50,970 nt of DNA from Nitrospinaceae bacterium. Lineage in GTDB: Bacteria > UBA8248. The position numbers were made by a program, and so were the translations under genes. This document shows, piece after piece, positions 25,236 through 32,840 of this stretch. The stretch lies in contig JABJAL010000056.1 of NCBI GenBank assembly GCA_018669005.1, positions 1 through 50,970 of the forward strand. Direction: 5' to 3'. The number at the start of each line of letters is the position of its first letter. Positions within the stretch are counted from its first letter, which is position 1. Below the pieces are notes generated by a model, which did not search any database, was not told the origin of the DNA, and saw nothing but the letters and a program-made list of their open reading frames with translations.

Positions 25236-26297
25236 CTAGTCGAAGACGACGGCAGCGCGGCCCGTGATTTTATTGTCCTGTATTTCCTGGAACGCGGTTT
25301 CGGTGTCCTCGAGTTGAAATGTTTTGGTGACGATGGGCTTTATCAGGCCGCTTTTAACGAGCTGGAGCGAGCGGCGAAGCTCAAGCATCGAGCAATAGCG
25401 CGAGCCGTGGATTTCCTGGGCCATCTGGAGCACGCGCTGGGGATCGACGGTGAATTTGGGTGATACGCCGCCAAAGGCCGAGGGCGCGCGCGAGCCGACG
25501 ATAACCAATTTCCCGCCTTTCCCAAGGGTGTCCATGCCGGCCTCTAAGGTTTCTTTAGAGCCCACATAATCGATGTAGGCATCAACGCCGCGCCCTTTAG
25601 TTAAGGCCGTTATTTCCTCAACGGTGTCGGAGTCTGAGGCATCGATGGTGGCGATGGCGCCGAGCTTGGCCACGGTTTCGAGCTTTTGTTTTGAAACATC
25701 AACGCCGATGACCTCGCCGCCACAAAGCTGCGCCATCTGGACGGCGTGGATGGCGACGCCCCCCCCTGCGCCAATAATGGCCACCTTATCGCCGGGCTTT
25801 ATCTGGGCCTCGGCGGTGCAGTTGTGATAGGGGGTGCAAATGCCGTCTGCCGCCACGCAGGCATCAAGCGGCGTTATGCCCTCTGGGATCTTGCACAGGT
25901 TGAGCGCGGGAATTGAGGCGTACTCGGCGTAGCCGCCATCATGCACAAGGCCAAGGTAGCCTTTAAAATTTTCGCAAAGGGTTTCGCGCCCGCTGCGGCA
26001 AAAATCGCACGAATGGCACACGAGATAAAAATGCGCGGTAACAAGATCGCCAACCGAGACGCACTCGACGGCAGAGCCTGTTTCAATGACCTCGGCGGCG
26101 ATTTCGTGGCCCATGATGCGGGGGAACTTGTCGATGGTGCCCGGCGTGCGGCGCATCAAAACAGGGGTGAGCCCAACGCCCGTGGCCTTTAGCTTGACGA
26201 GAGCGTCGTTTGGCCCAACGGCGGGGACGGGGACTTCCTCTAGCTTGAACGGGCCGCCCAATTCGTGGACGCGCATGGCTTTCATCGTGGCTGGCAT
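25236..26297 (-). CDS. Zinc-type medium-chain dehydrogenase/reductase
   Basis: A 353-residue MDR (alcohol dehydrogenase-like) protein. It has the GHEIAAEV motif, a structural zinc site (CHSCDFCRSGRETLC) and a Rossmann dinucleotide motif (VAIIGAGGGVAIHAVQMAQ). The first catalytic zinc ligand, usually Cys in GxCxTD, is replaced in ATGVGLTPVLMRR, so the catalytic zinc site is incomplete or altered. Start at MKAMRVHELGG (residue 5) is also possible. The substrate is unknown. It precedes the seleno-OsmC copy B on the same strand and may be transcribed with it. Confidence 0.87.
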   Translation of the reverse strand: MPATMKAMRVHELGGPFKLEEVPVPAVGPNDALVKLKATGVGLTPVLMRRTPGTIDKFPRIMGHEIAAEVIETGSAVECVSVGDLVTAHFYLVCHSCDFCRSGRETLCENFKGYLGLVHDGGYAEYASIPALNLCKIPEGITPLDACVAADGICTPYHNCTAEAQIKPGDKVAIIGAGGGVAIHAVQMAQLCGGEVIGVDVSKQKLETVAKLGAIATIDASDSDTVEEITALTKGRGVDAYIDYVGSKETLEAGMDTLGKGGKLVIVGSRAPSAFGGVSPKFTVDPQRVLQMAQEIHGSRYCSMLELRRSLQLVKSGLIKPIVTKTFQLEDTETAFQEIQDNKITGRAAVVFD

Positions 26298-26456
26298 GGT
26301 GTGGACCCCCTTGTCATGAAAAATTTGAATCGAAAAATCTGCGCCAAAATAATTAAAGTTGAGTGATGGTCTTTATTATACCCTGCATAGCGCTTTTGCG
26401 CCGCTCTGGGCCGGGAGCTGAGGGGAGGGTGTTTGGTAGGCAGCCTTGCTCGATGC

Positions 26457-26666
26457 TCAGACGCGCTTGTCGACGGTGGCCTCGCGCGGGCGGCCGCAAT
26501 TGGCGCATTTGGCAGCAACGGGCACCATGTGGCCGCAGCGCGGGCAGGTCATGGCGATGGGTTTATCATGGAGCGCCTCGGTGGACTCCTCAAGGAGTTC
26601 CTTAAAAGAGGGCGCGCGAAAGTGGTGAACGATTCGCTTTAAAATCCCTTTTTTCTTCTCTGGCAT
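26457..26666 (-). CDS. Small zinc-ribbon protein
   Basis: A 69-residue basic protein, MPEKKKGILKRIVHHF at the start, ending in one zinc ribbon CPRCGHMVPVAAKCANCG (CxxC-x10-CxxC). The open frame runs upstream to 26828, but the extra N-terminal part is Arg/Pro-rich and not protein-like, so the ATG at 26666 is chosen; its ribosome binding site is weak. Such short zinc ribbons are usually unannotated accessory proteins. The function is unknown. Confidence 0.6.
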   Translation of the reverse strand: MPEKKKGILKRIVHHFRAPSFKELLEESTEALHDKPIAMTCPRCGHMVPVAAKCANCGRPREATVDKRV

Positions 26667-26896
26667 CGCTTTTGTCTTTCCCCGCCGGGGCTGGGATAAT
26701 GATTCGGGCGGCCCTGCGAGAAAAATTATCTCACAATAGCTGCGGGGGCGCGATTCTTTGGATGCGGGCCGGGCCCCGTAGCGGTCTTGGGCTCGTGGCT
26801 GGACCGTGGTGGTCCTGGGTCCGGGCATGATGCGGGATGAGATTTTTTAGGAAACGATATTTTTCAAGTTCAATAACTTGTGGAGAGATAAAACCT

Positions 26897-27289
26897 GTGA
26901 TTTTTAAACTCTTTTTGTTGTTCACGGCGGTGCCGCTCCTTGAGCTGATGATTCTAATTGAGTTGGGAAGCGCCCTGGGGCTCTCGACAACCGTGGGCAT
27001 CGTTCTGCTCACGGGGGCAATTGGGGCCTGGGCCGCCCGTACCCAAGGTTTTTATGTGCTCAAAAAGATTCAGGAAGAAACGAGCGCCGGGCGCCTTCCG
27101 GCGGATCAGCTCGTGGACGGCGCGATGGTGCTCGTGGGCGGGGTGTTTCTCATCACGCCGGGCCTGCTGACCGATTGCACCGGTTTTGCGCTGATGGTGC
27201 CCGCCGTGCGGGGGATTCTTCGGGGCATATTGATGAGAAAGTTCGAGGCAAAAATGAAGGACGGCAGCTTGCGGATTCATCATGGCTGA
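26897..27289 (+). CDS. fxsA: FxsA family inner membrane protein
   Basis: A 130-residue membrane protein of the FxsA family, recognised by KLFLLFTAVPLLELMILIELGSALGLSTTVGIVLLTGAIGAWAARTQG, then a loop with QEETSAGRLPADQLVDGAMVLVGGVFLITPGLLTD. E. coli FxsA reduces F exclusion of phage T7. The family is widespread as a general membrane protein. The GTG at 26897 is preferred to the upstream ATG (26837) because GGAG lies 11 bases before it and the homologous region begins there. A six-base-pair hairpin (26865-26880) lies just upstream. The next gene overlaps by eight bases. Confidence 0.82.
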   Translation: MIFKLFLLFTAVPLLELMILIELGSALGLSTTVGIVLLTGAIGAWAARTQGFYVLKKIQEETSAGRLPADQLVDGAMVLVGGVFLITPGLLTDCTGFALMVPAVRGILRGILMRKFEAKMKDGSLRIHHG

Positions 27290-28199
27290 GGCTGTTGCCT
27301 ATGATGAGACGCACCGCCCGGCCCTGCTGGCGCTCATGCGCGAGGCCTTTGAGGGGCAGGGTGATGAAAAATTCCTTGATTCCCTGATAGCGGGGAGCGA
27401 GCGCATATGGCTCGCGGCGGGCGCTGGCGACGATTTTAATGGGTTTTGCCGTGTCGTTGCCGATGAGGAGACGCGCGCCCGGGGGCGGGCCTGCATGGAT
27501 ATTCTTTATCTCGGGGCCCTGGCGCCTGAAATATCGCCAGCGAGTCGCGAGGCTGGCAAGGCGCTGATAGAGGCGGTGCGCGGCCATGCGCGGGAAAAAG
27601 ATTTTGACGGCATCTGGAGCTATTTCAGCGAGCCGCTCGACCCGGATTTCATTGACGAGACAAATGGAAAGCGCCTCCGGGAGATTCGCCTGCTTCGGCT
27701 TGAACTGGACGATGCGCATCACGTGCCTCAGCTTCCCGAGGGCTACCGGTTGCGACCGTTCAGCTTGCCGGATGATTTGTCGCTCGCCGCCCAAATTTAC
27801 AACGACACTTTTGCCGAGATGTGGAATTTTTGGTCCCATTCAGAAAACGACATCGCCCATTGGTTCGAGAGCGCCGACACCGCGCCCGAGGATTGTTTCC
27901 TTCTCGAATACGAAGGAGCTGACCTGAGCCCGGGGGCTGGCATTGCGGTTCTTGCCATCGACAGGGCCCGCATCGAGGGAGGCGACCGTACCGCATATTT
28001 GCCTGATATTGGCGTTGCCCGCGATCATCGCAGGCGAGGCCTCGGCGGGGTGCTTATGGCCGCCATGGTCGGGCGCGCGAAAGAGCAAAATCTTTTGGCC
28101 ATCGAGCTAATTGTCGATGATCTGGACCCTGCCGCAAAAGCTTTTTACAAAAATATTGGATTCGTTGAGATGGGAAAAATCACGGTCTACGAATGGTAG
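27282..28199 (+). CDS. Tandem GNAT acetyltransferase
   Basis: A 305-residue protein made of two GNAT folds, an arrangement also seen in mycothiol synthase. The N-terminal copy (about 1-145) is degenerate. The C-terminal copy (about 150-305) has a clear acetyl-CoA motif DIGVARDHRRRGLGGVLM and the family ending AKAFYKNIGFVEMGKITVYEW. The substrate is unknown. It overlaps the fxsA gene and is convergent with hisS seven bases away. Confidence 0.82.
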   Translation: MAEAVAYDETHRPALLALMREAFEGQGDEKFLDSLIAGSERIWLAAGAGDDFNGFCRVVADEETRARGRACMDILYLGALAPEISPASREAGKALIEAVRGHAREKDFDGIWSYFSEPLDPDFIDETNGKRLREIRLLRLELDDAHHVPQLPEGYRLRPFSLPDDLSLAAQIYNDTFAEMWNFWSHSENDIAHWFESADTAPEDCFLLEYEGADLSPGAGIAVLAIDRARIEGGDRTAYLPDIGVARDHRRRGLGGVLMAAMVGRAKEQNLLAIELIVDDLDPAAKAFYKNIGFVEMGKITVYEW

Positions 28200-28206
28200 C
28201 CCCGCA

Positions 28207-29490
28207 TCAATCAGCTAAGATACGGGATGCAAGATAATTCTCGATATCATTCCTTGAAATTTCTTCCTGTTTGCTCTCGGTCATGTCGCGAAGCGATACA
28301 ATACCTTTGTTGATTTCATCCTCGCCCAATACGAGCACATAGCGGGCCCCCGAGCGGTCGGCGCGCTTCATCTGGCTCTTCATGCTCCCGCCCCCGAAAG
28401 TGCGATCTGCGCGAAGACCTCGACTACGGAGGGAAGTTGCGAGCGAGAGAGATTCTGCCTCGGCGCCCTCGCCAAGCGCAACGATAAAGACCTCGACAGA
28501 TGAGCGCTCTTTTCCCTCGCTCTCCACACCCTCGGTAAGCTGAAGGAGGCGCTCCATCCCGATGGCAAAACCGATGGCAGGCGTCGGTGGGCCGCCGAGT
28601 TCCTCGATAAGGGTGTCGTAGCGACCGCCTCCGCAGACAGCATTTTGAGCCCCCAGGTTTTCACTCGTTACCTCGAATACCGTCAGACAGTAATAGTCGA
28701 GGCCCCGAACAAGCGCCGGGTTTTTCTCGTAGCGAATCCCGGCGCGATCCAGATGCCCGCAAAGGGTGGCCAGGTGATCGCGGCACCGCTCGTTCCAATA
28801 TTTATCGATGGTCGGCGCGCGGGCAATAATTTCCTTGTGGTCGGGATTCTTGCTGTCAAGAAAGCGGAGCGGGTTCTTTTCGATGCGCTCGGTTATTTCG
28901 CTCCCCATGCCAGCGGTTTCTTTTGTCAAATATTCGAGCAGCGCCTTTGAGTAGGTCGGGCGGCACTCGGCGTCCCCAATGTTGTTGAGCTGGAGCGAGA
29001 GGCCGGTGAGACCCATAGATTCGAGAAGTTCCATGAGCATTATAATCACCTCGGCATCCAGCGCCGGGTCGTCCGTTCCCATCGCCTCGGCATCTATTTG
29101 GTGAAACTGACGAAAGCGGCCCGCCTGGGGGCGCTCGTAGCGGAACATGGGCCCAATGCAAAAGAGCTTGGCCACCCCGGCCTGGGCGTAGAGGCTGTTC
29201 TGAACATAGGCGCGGCAAATTGATGCCGTGGCCTCGGGGCGAAGCGTAATCGAGTCGCCGCTCTTGTCCTCGAATGTGTACATCTCTTTGCTGACAATGT
29301 CGGTCGTGTCGCCAATTCCCCGCGAGAAAAGCTCGGTTCGCTCGAAGGTGGGAACGCGAATCTCACCGTAGCCATAGCGCGCGAATACATCGCGAGCCTT
29401 GCGCTCGGCATCGTTCCAGCGCCCGGCCTCCTCGGGAAGAATATCCTTCACGCCGCGAGGGGCGTTGAGTTTTTGCTTGGCCACTTTCAT
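28207..29490 (-). CDS. hisS: Histidyl-tRNA synthetase
   Basis: A 427-residue class II synthetase. Motif 1 region APRGVKDILPEEAGRW is followed by motif 2 FRYERPQAGRFRQFHQIDAEAMG. The histidine loop LVRGLDYYCLTVFEV and motif 3 AIGFAIGMERLL come next, then the anticodon-binding domain with VEVFIVALG. AGGGAG sits only one base before the ATG, so the GTG two codons later (29484) is a possible real start, giving MAKQKLNAPRG-type proteins. Confidence 0.96.
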   Translation of the reverse strand: MKVAKQKLNAPRGVKDILPEEAGRWNDAERKARDVFARYGYGEIRVPTFERTELFSRGIGDTTDIVSKEMYTFEDKSGDSITLRPEATASICRAYVQNSLYAQAGVAKLFCIGPMFRYERPQAGRFRQFHQIDAEAMGTDDPALDAEVIIMLMELLESMGLTGLSLQLNNIGDAECRPTYSKALLEYLTKETAGMGSEITERIEKNPLRFLDSKNPDHKEIIARAPTIDKYWNERCRDHLATLCGHLDRAGIRYEKNPALVRGLDYYCLTVFEVTSENLGAQNAVCGGGRYDTLIEELGGPPTPAIGFAIGMERLLQLTEGVESEGKERSSVEVFIVALGEGAEAESLSLATSLRSRGLRADRTFGGGSMKSQMKRADRSGARYVLVLGEDEINKGIVSLRDMTESKQEEISRNDIENYLASRILAD

Positions 29491-29588
29491 GCTCCCTAAT
29501 ACGTTTGATCGCTCGCCGCGTGAATCACATATGGTGTGAGAAAGCTCTATAGGCTATCGGCCTAATGATCAAGCCGCCCCTGCTCTTC

Positions 29589-30335
29589 CTAGCCGCCAAA
29601 GGCCGCCTCGATAAGCAAGGGGAGGGCTTCGCCTGATGCCGCTTGAACAGATTCGTTCAATGCCTCGCTAAGATCCGTGCGCTCTGGATTGATCTCCAAA
29701 ACAAACGCCCCGACCCGGCGGGCGAGAAGCGGCATGCCCGCCGCAGGCTGAACCACTGCCGATGTTCCTGCCACGATGAAAAAATCGCAAGCCTCGATGG
29801 CTCCCAATGATGATTTTATATCTTCAGAGTTGAGCATCTCACCGAACCAGACAATGTGCGGCCTCATAAAACCACCGCATTCACCGCATAGGAGTGGTAT
29901 CGGGGATACCGGCACATCGCGGTTCTCGCGGGGCGCAGCGTTTTCACATCCCGAATTGGCGCACCGCACCCGCCAGATATTTCCATGAAGCTCGATAAGG
30001 ATTTTTGAGCCCGCGATGCGGTGAAGATTATCAATGTTCTGGGTGATGAGGGTGAAATCCTCGGCCCGCGCCTCAATCGCGGCGATGGCATGGTGGCCGG
30101 GGTTCGGCTGTAGAGGAGCGAGCATTTCCCGCCGGTAATTATAAAACTCCCACACGAGTTTTGGGTCTCGCTCAAAAGCCTCAGGCGTTGCGAGGTCAGT
30201 TGCCTTGAAATTTCGCCACAAGCCCCCCGCACCACGAAAGGTGGGCACTCCGCTCTCGGCGCTCACGCCTGCGCCCGTGAGGACAGTTATCGAACGGGCG
30301 GATTGCAGCGCGGTGATGGCATCGCGGGAAAACAT
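29589..30335 (-). CDS. cobB: NAD-dependent protein deacylase, CobB/SIRT5-like sirtuin
   Basis: A 248-residue sirtuin. The NAD-binding motif is GAGVSAESGVPTFRG (21-35), the catalytic region is TQNIDNLH...ELHGN and the zinc site is CANSGC...CGEC. YNYR at 65-68 supplies the Tyr and Arg that recognise succinyl- and malonyl-lysine in class III enzymes such as SIRT5 and CobB. Deacylation of metabolic enzymes is the likely role. It is divergent from the ThDP enzyme gene. Confidence 0.9.
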   Translation of the reverse strand: MFSRDAITALQSARSITVLTGAGVSAESGVPTFRGAGGLWRNFKATDLATPEAFERDPKLVWEFYNYRREMLAPLQPNPGHHAIAAIEARAEDFTLITQNIDNLHRIAGSKILIELHGNIWRVRCANSGCENAAPRENRDVPVSPIPLLCGECGGFMRPHIVWFGEMLNSEDIKSSLGAIEACDFFIVAGTSAVVQPAAGMPLLARRVGAFVLEINPERTDLSEALNESVQAASGEALPLLIEAAFGG

Positions 30336-30508
30336 CGGGGTCTCTTATGGGCGGTAACGTGCGGTGACGGACGTTGAATGGTCAAGCCGAGAATATCCAT
30401 CCAGCGCCTGTGAGGCAAATCCCGCCTTCCATTGACAGTAAATCAGCGAGGCCATAGGTTTGGTCGTCTCTATATTAAATATTAATTTTGCCAGCTAGGA
30501 GAATTTTG

Positions 30509-32203
30509 ATGGCTCGCACCGGATCAAGAGCGCTTTTGGACGCCCTAAGGGAGAATGAGGCGGAATATATTTTCGGGATTCCCGGCACGCTTACCCTGCC
30601 TTTTTATGACGCACTGATCGATTTTCCCGTGAAACCCGTCATTACGCGCCACGAGCAGGGGGCGGGTTTCGGGGCCGACGCCTATGCGAAGGTCTCTGGA
30701 AAGCCGGGTGTCATCTTTACGGTGCCCGGGCCAGGGGGCACGAATCTGGCCACAGCGCTTCAGTCGGCATATGAGGACTCTGTGCCCGTAGTGGCGATTA
30801 CCTCGGCGCTGGCCGACAACATGCGCAACAAGAGTGCGATTCACGATGTGGACATGGAGAACGCGCTCAAATCTTGTGTGAAAAAAGTACTCGTCCCCGA
30901 TTCGGTGGCGGGAATCCCGCCGGCGGTGGACGCTGCTTTCAAGTGGGCGGTGGCGGGAAGACCGGGGCCGGTTCAGGTTGTGGTGAAGTCGAATCTTTTG
31001 CGGGCCGAGGAGGAGCGTGTGCTTCGGGCGCCTGAGTTCCCGCTACCCGAGGCGCCGCCAGCGCTTGATGAGGCCGCACTCGACAAGGCTGCCGAGATGC
31101 TTCTGGCGGCAAAGCGCCCCGTCATCTATGCCGGATTCGGGGTTGAGGTTTCGGGTTGTGGTCGCCAGCTACAGCTTTTGGCCTCAAAACTTGGCGCACC
31201 TATCGTCACCTCAATTAAGGGCAGGGGATTTTTGTCGGAAAAAGATCCGCTCTGCTTTGGGGTGGCAACTTTTGAGGGATGCGAGGACATGCTCTCCGAT
31301 GCGGATTTGTGCCTTGCCGTGGGCACTGGATTTGGGCAATTCGCCACCCTTTATTACCGTGTGCCGATTCCAGAAAATCTTATCCAGATCGATATCGACC
31401 CGGCTCGCCTGGGGAGAAACTATCCGGCGAAGCTGGGCATCGAGGCCGATGCGCTTGAGGCCATTGAGCGCATATTGAAACGATTTGAAGGCACGCCCGA
31501 GCTTCCGCCGGGCGAGGGCCATTTTCGCGCCCGCACCTCGAAATCGGTTTACGCCGAGCGCCTCCAGGCCTACATGGATAAACCGGCGAGCCCGCCCTTC
31601 GATGGACTGTTTGTCATGAAAACCATTCGCGACGCTTTTCCCCCGGATACGATTTTCATCTCGGACAGCTCGGCCACCCAGAGCTGGCTCATGGAGCAGG
31701 CCTTCGAGATTCATCGTCCACGGAGCGTCCTGCTCTCGGAGGCCTATCAATCGATGGGCTACGCGGTTCCTGCGGCCTATGGCGCCAAGATTGGGGCCCC
31801 CGAGCGCACCGTCTGCACCATCGTCGGGGACGGCAGCTTCATGATGTCGTGCGGTGAGCTTGCAACAGCCGTTTCTCTGGGGATCGACATTACCTACATC
31901 ATATTCAACGATGGGGTCTATGGCGCGCTGCGCCACTCACAAAAATATGTATACGGCGAGCGCTATATTGGCACCGACATAAACAGTCCCGACTTCAAGA
32001 CACTGGCCGAGGCATTTGGCGCCGTGGGACACAAGGTCGAATCAGGAGCCGAGTTTGCCGAGGCGCTTCGTGAGTCTCAGAGCGCGGGCGGGGTTCACGT
32101 CGTCGATTGTCCGATAGACAAAAACTCGCTCTCCTCGCGCTGGCAGCGCACGGTAAAAACATTCGCCGCCGATCCTCTCTCAACAGAGCAGCCATCGAGA
32201 TAG
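30509..32203 (+). CDS. Thiamine-diphosphate-dependent enzyme, acetolactate synthase/benzoylformate decarboxylase family
   Basis: A 564-residue ThDP enzyme with the three usual domains. The N-terminal Pyr domain has the catalytic Glu in ITRHEQGAGFGADAYAKVSGK (E49). The central domain and a C-terminal PP domain follow, with GDGSFMMSCGELATAVSLGIDITYIIFNDG as the Mg-ThDP motif. The longest frame starts at a TTG (30488); the ATG at 30509 is preferred because AGGAG lies eight bases upstream. No small regulatory subunit or branched-chain genes are near, so acetolactate synthase is less likely than a decarboxylase or carboligase. The substrate is unknown. Confidence 0.87.
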   Translation: MARTGSRALLDALRENEAEYIFGIPGTLTLPFYDALIDFPVKPVITRHEQGAGFGADAYAKVSGKPGVIFTVPGPGGTNLATALQSAYEDSVPVVAITSALADNMRNKSAIHDVDMENALKSCVKKVLVPDSVAGIPPAVDAAFKWAVAGRPGPVQVVVKSNLLRAEEERVLRAPEFPLPEAPPALDEAALDKAAEMLLAAKRPVIYAGFGVEVSGCGRQLQLLASKLGAPIVTSIKGRGFLSEKDPLCFGVATFEGCEDMLSDADLCLAVGTGFGQFATLYYRVPIPENLIQIDIDPARLGRNYPAKLGIEADALEAIERILKRFEGTPELPPGEGHFRARTSKSVYAERLQAYMDKPASPPFDGLFVMKTIRDAFPPDTIFISDSSATQSWLMEQAFEIHRPRSVLLSEAYQSMGYAVPAAYGAKIGAPERTVCTIVGDGSFMMSCGELATAVSLGIDITYIIFNDGVYGALRHSQKYVYGERYIGTDINSPDFKTLAEAFGAVGHKVESGAEFAEALRESQSAGGVHVVDCPIDKNSLSSRWQRTVKTFAADPLSTEQPSR

Positions 32204-32218
32204 AGGATGAAGAGGCGT

Positions 32219-32788
32219 CTACTGATTGTTCTTGACGGGAAGCTTGCTCACGGATAGCCGCACTTCGGGGGGCGAGCCCTTGAGGGAGTGGTAAAGCAAA
32301 ATAAATGTGTCGCTACGCGTCTCGATACGCCAAATCTGTCCGGGCGACATTACCCGGCTGGTGTTTCGAGTCTCTCCCGCCTCAAGCTCGGCAACTCTGA
32401 TGCGCGCGCGCTCCCCGTCCAACCGGGCAAGGGTGACGAACAGCCTCGCTGGCACGATTTCAACAGCCAAGCCGGGCGTGAAGAGGCGCTCTTGAATCGA
32501 GAGGGCGGGCACTGGTTTTGATGGTTTTTTTTGGGGTAGTGTTTTAAGGCGCTCGTGAAGCGAGGCGGCCTGCTTTTCTAGCTTAGTGTTCGAGGCGCGA
32601 AGCTTTAGGCTGGCCTTGGCTAGCTGCTGAATTTCTCCTCGCAGGAGCGCAATTTTTTTTGCCTGCCTGCCTCCCGTCGTGACTACCACAGCGCCAGCCA
32701 AAATTGCCACTGCCGCCGCCGCCCCCAGGGTCCAGGTGATGAGCACGCGCCGCGAGTAGTAAACGGTGGGAGATTTTCGTGAATCCAT
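32219..32788 (-). CDS. Membrane-anchored coiled-coil protein of unknown function
   Basis: A 189-residue protein. One transmembrane segment near residues 17-38 (LITWTLGAAAAVAILAGAVVV) is followed by a coiled coil at about 43-88 (ALLRGEIQQLAKASLKLRASNTKLEKQAASLHERL). A C-terminal domain with beta character follows (LAVEIVPARLFVTLARLDGERARIRVAELEAG) and is probably periplasmic. The open frame extends to 33454 but its upstream part only overlaps comEC in another frame. GGAG lies five bases before this ATG. It follows comEC by about 50 bases. The function is not recognised. Confidence 0.7.
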   Translation of the reverse strand: MDSRKSPTVYYSRRVLITWTLGAAAAVAILAGAVVVTTGGRQAKKIALLRGEIQQLAKASLKLRASNTKLEKQAASLHERLKTLPQKKPSKPVPALSIQERLFTPGLAVEIVPARLFVTLARLDGERARIRVAELEAGETRNTSRVMSPGQIWRIETRSDTFILLYHSLKGSPPEVRLSVSKLPVKNNQ

Positions 32789-32840
32789 CATTACTCCGTT
32801 AAACGAAAAAGGACTGATGGGGCCCAAGAGTAGAGTTACG

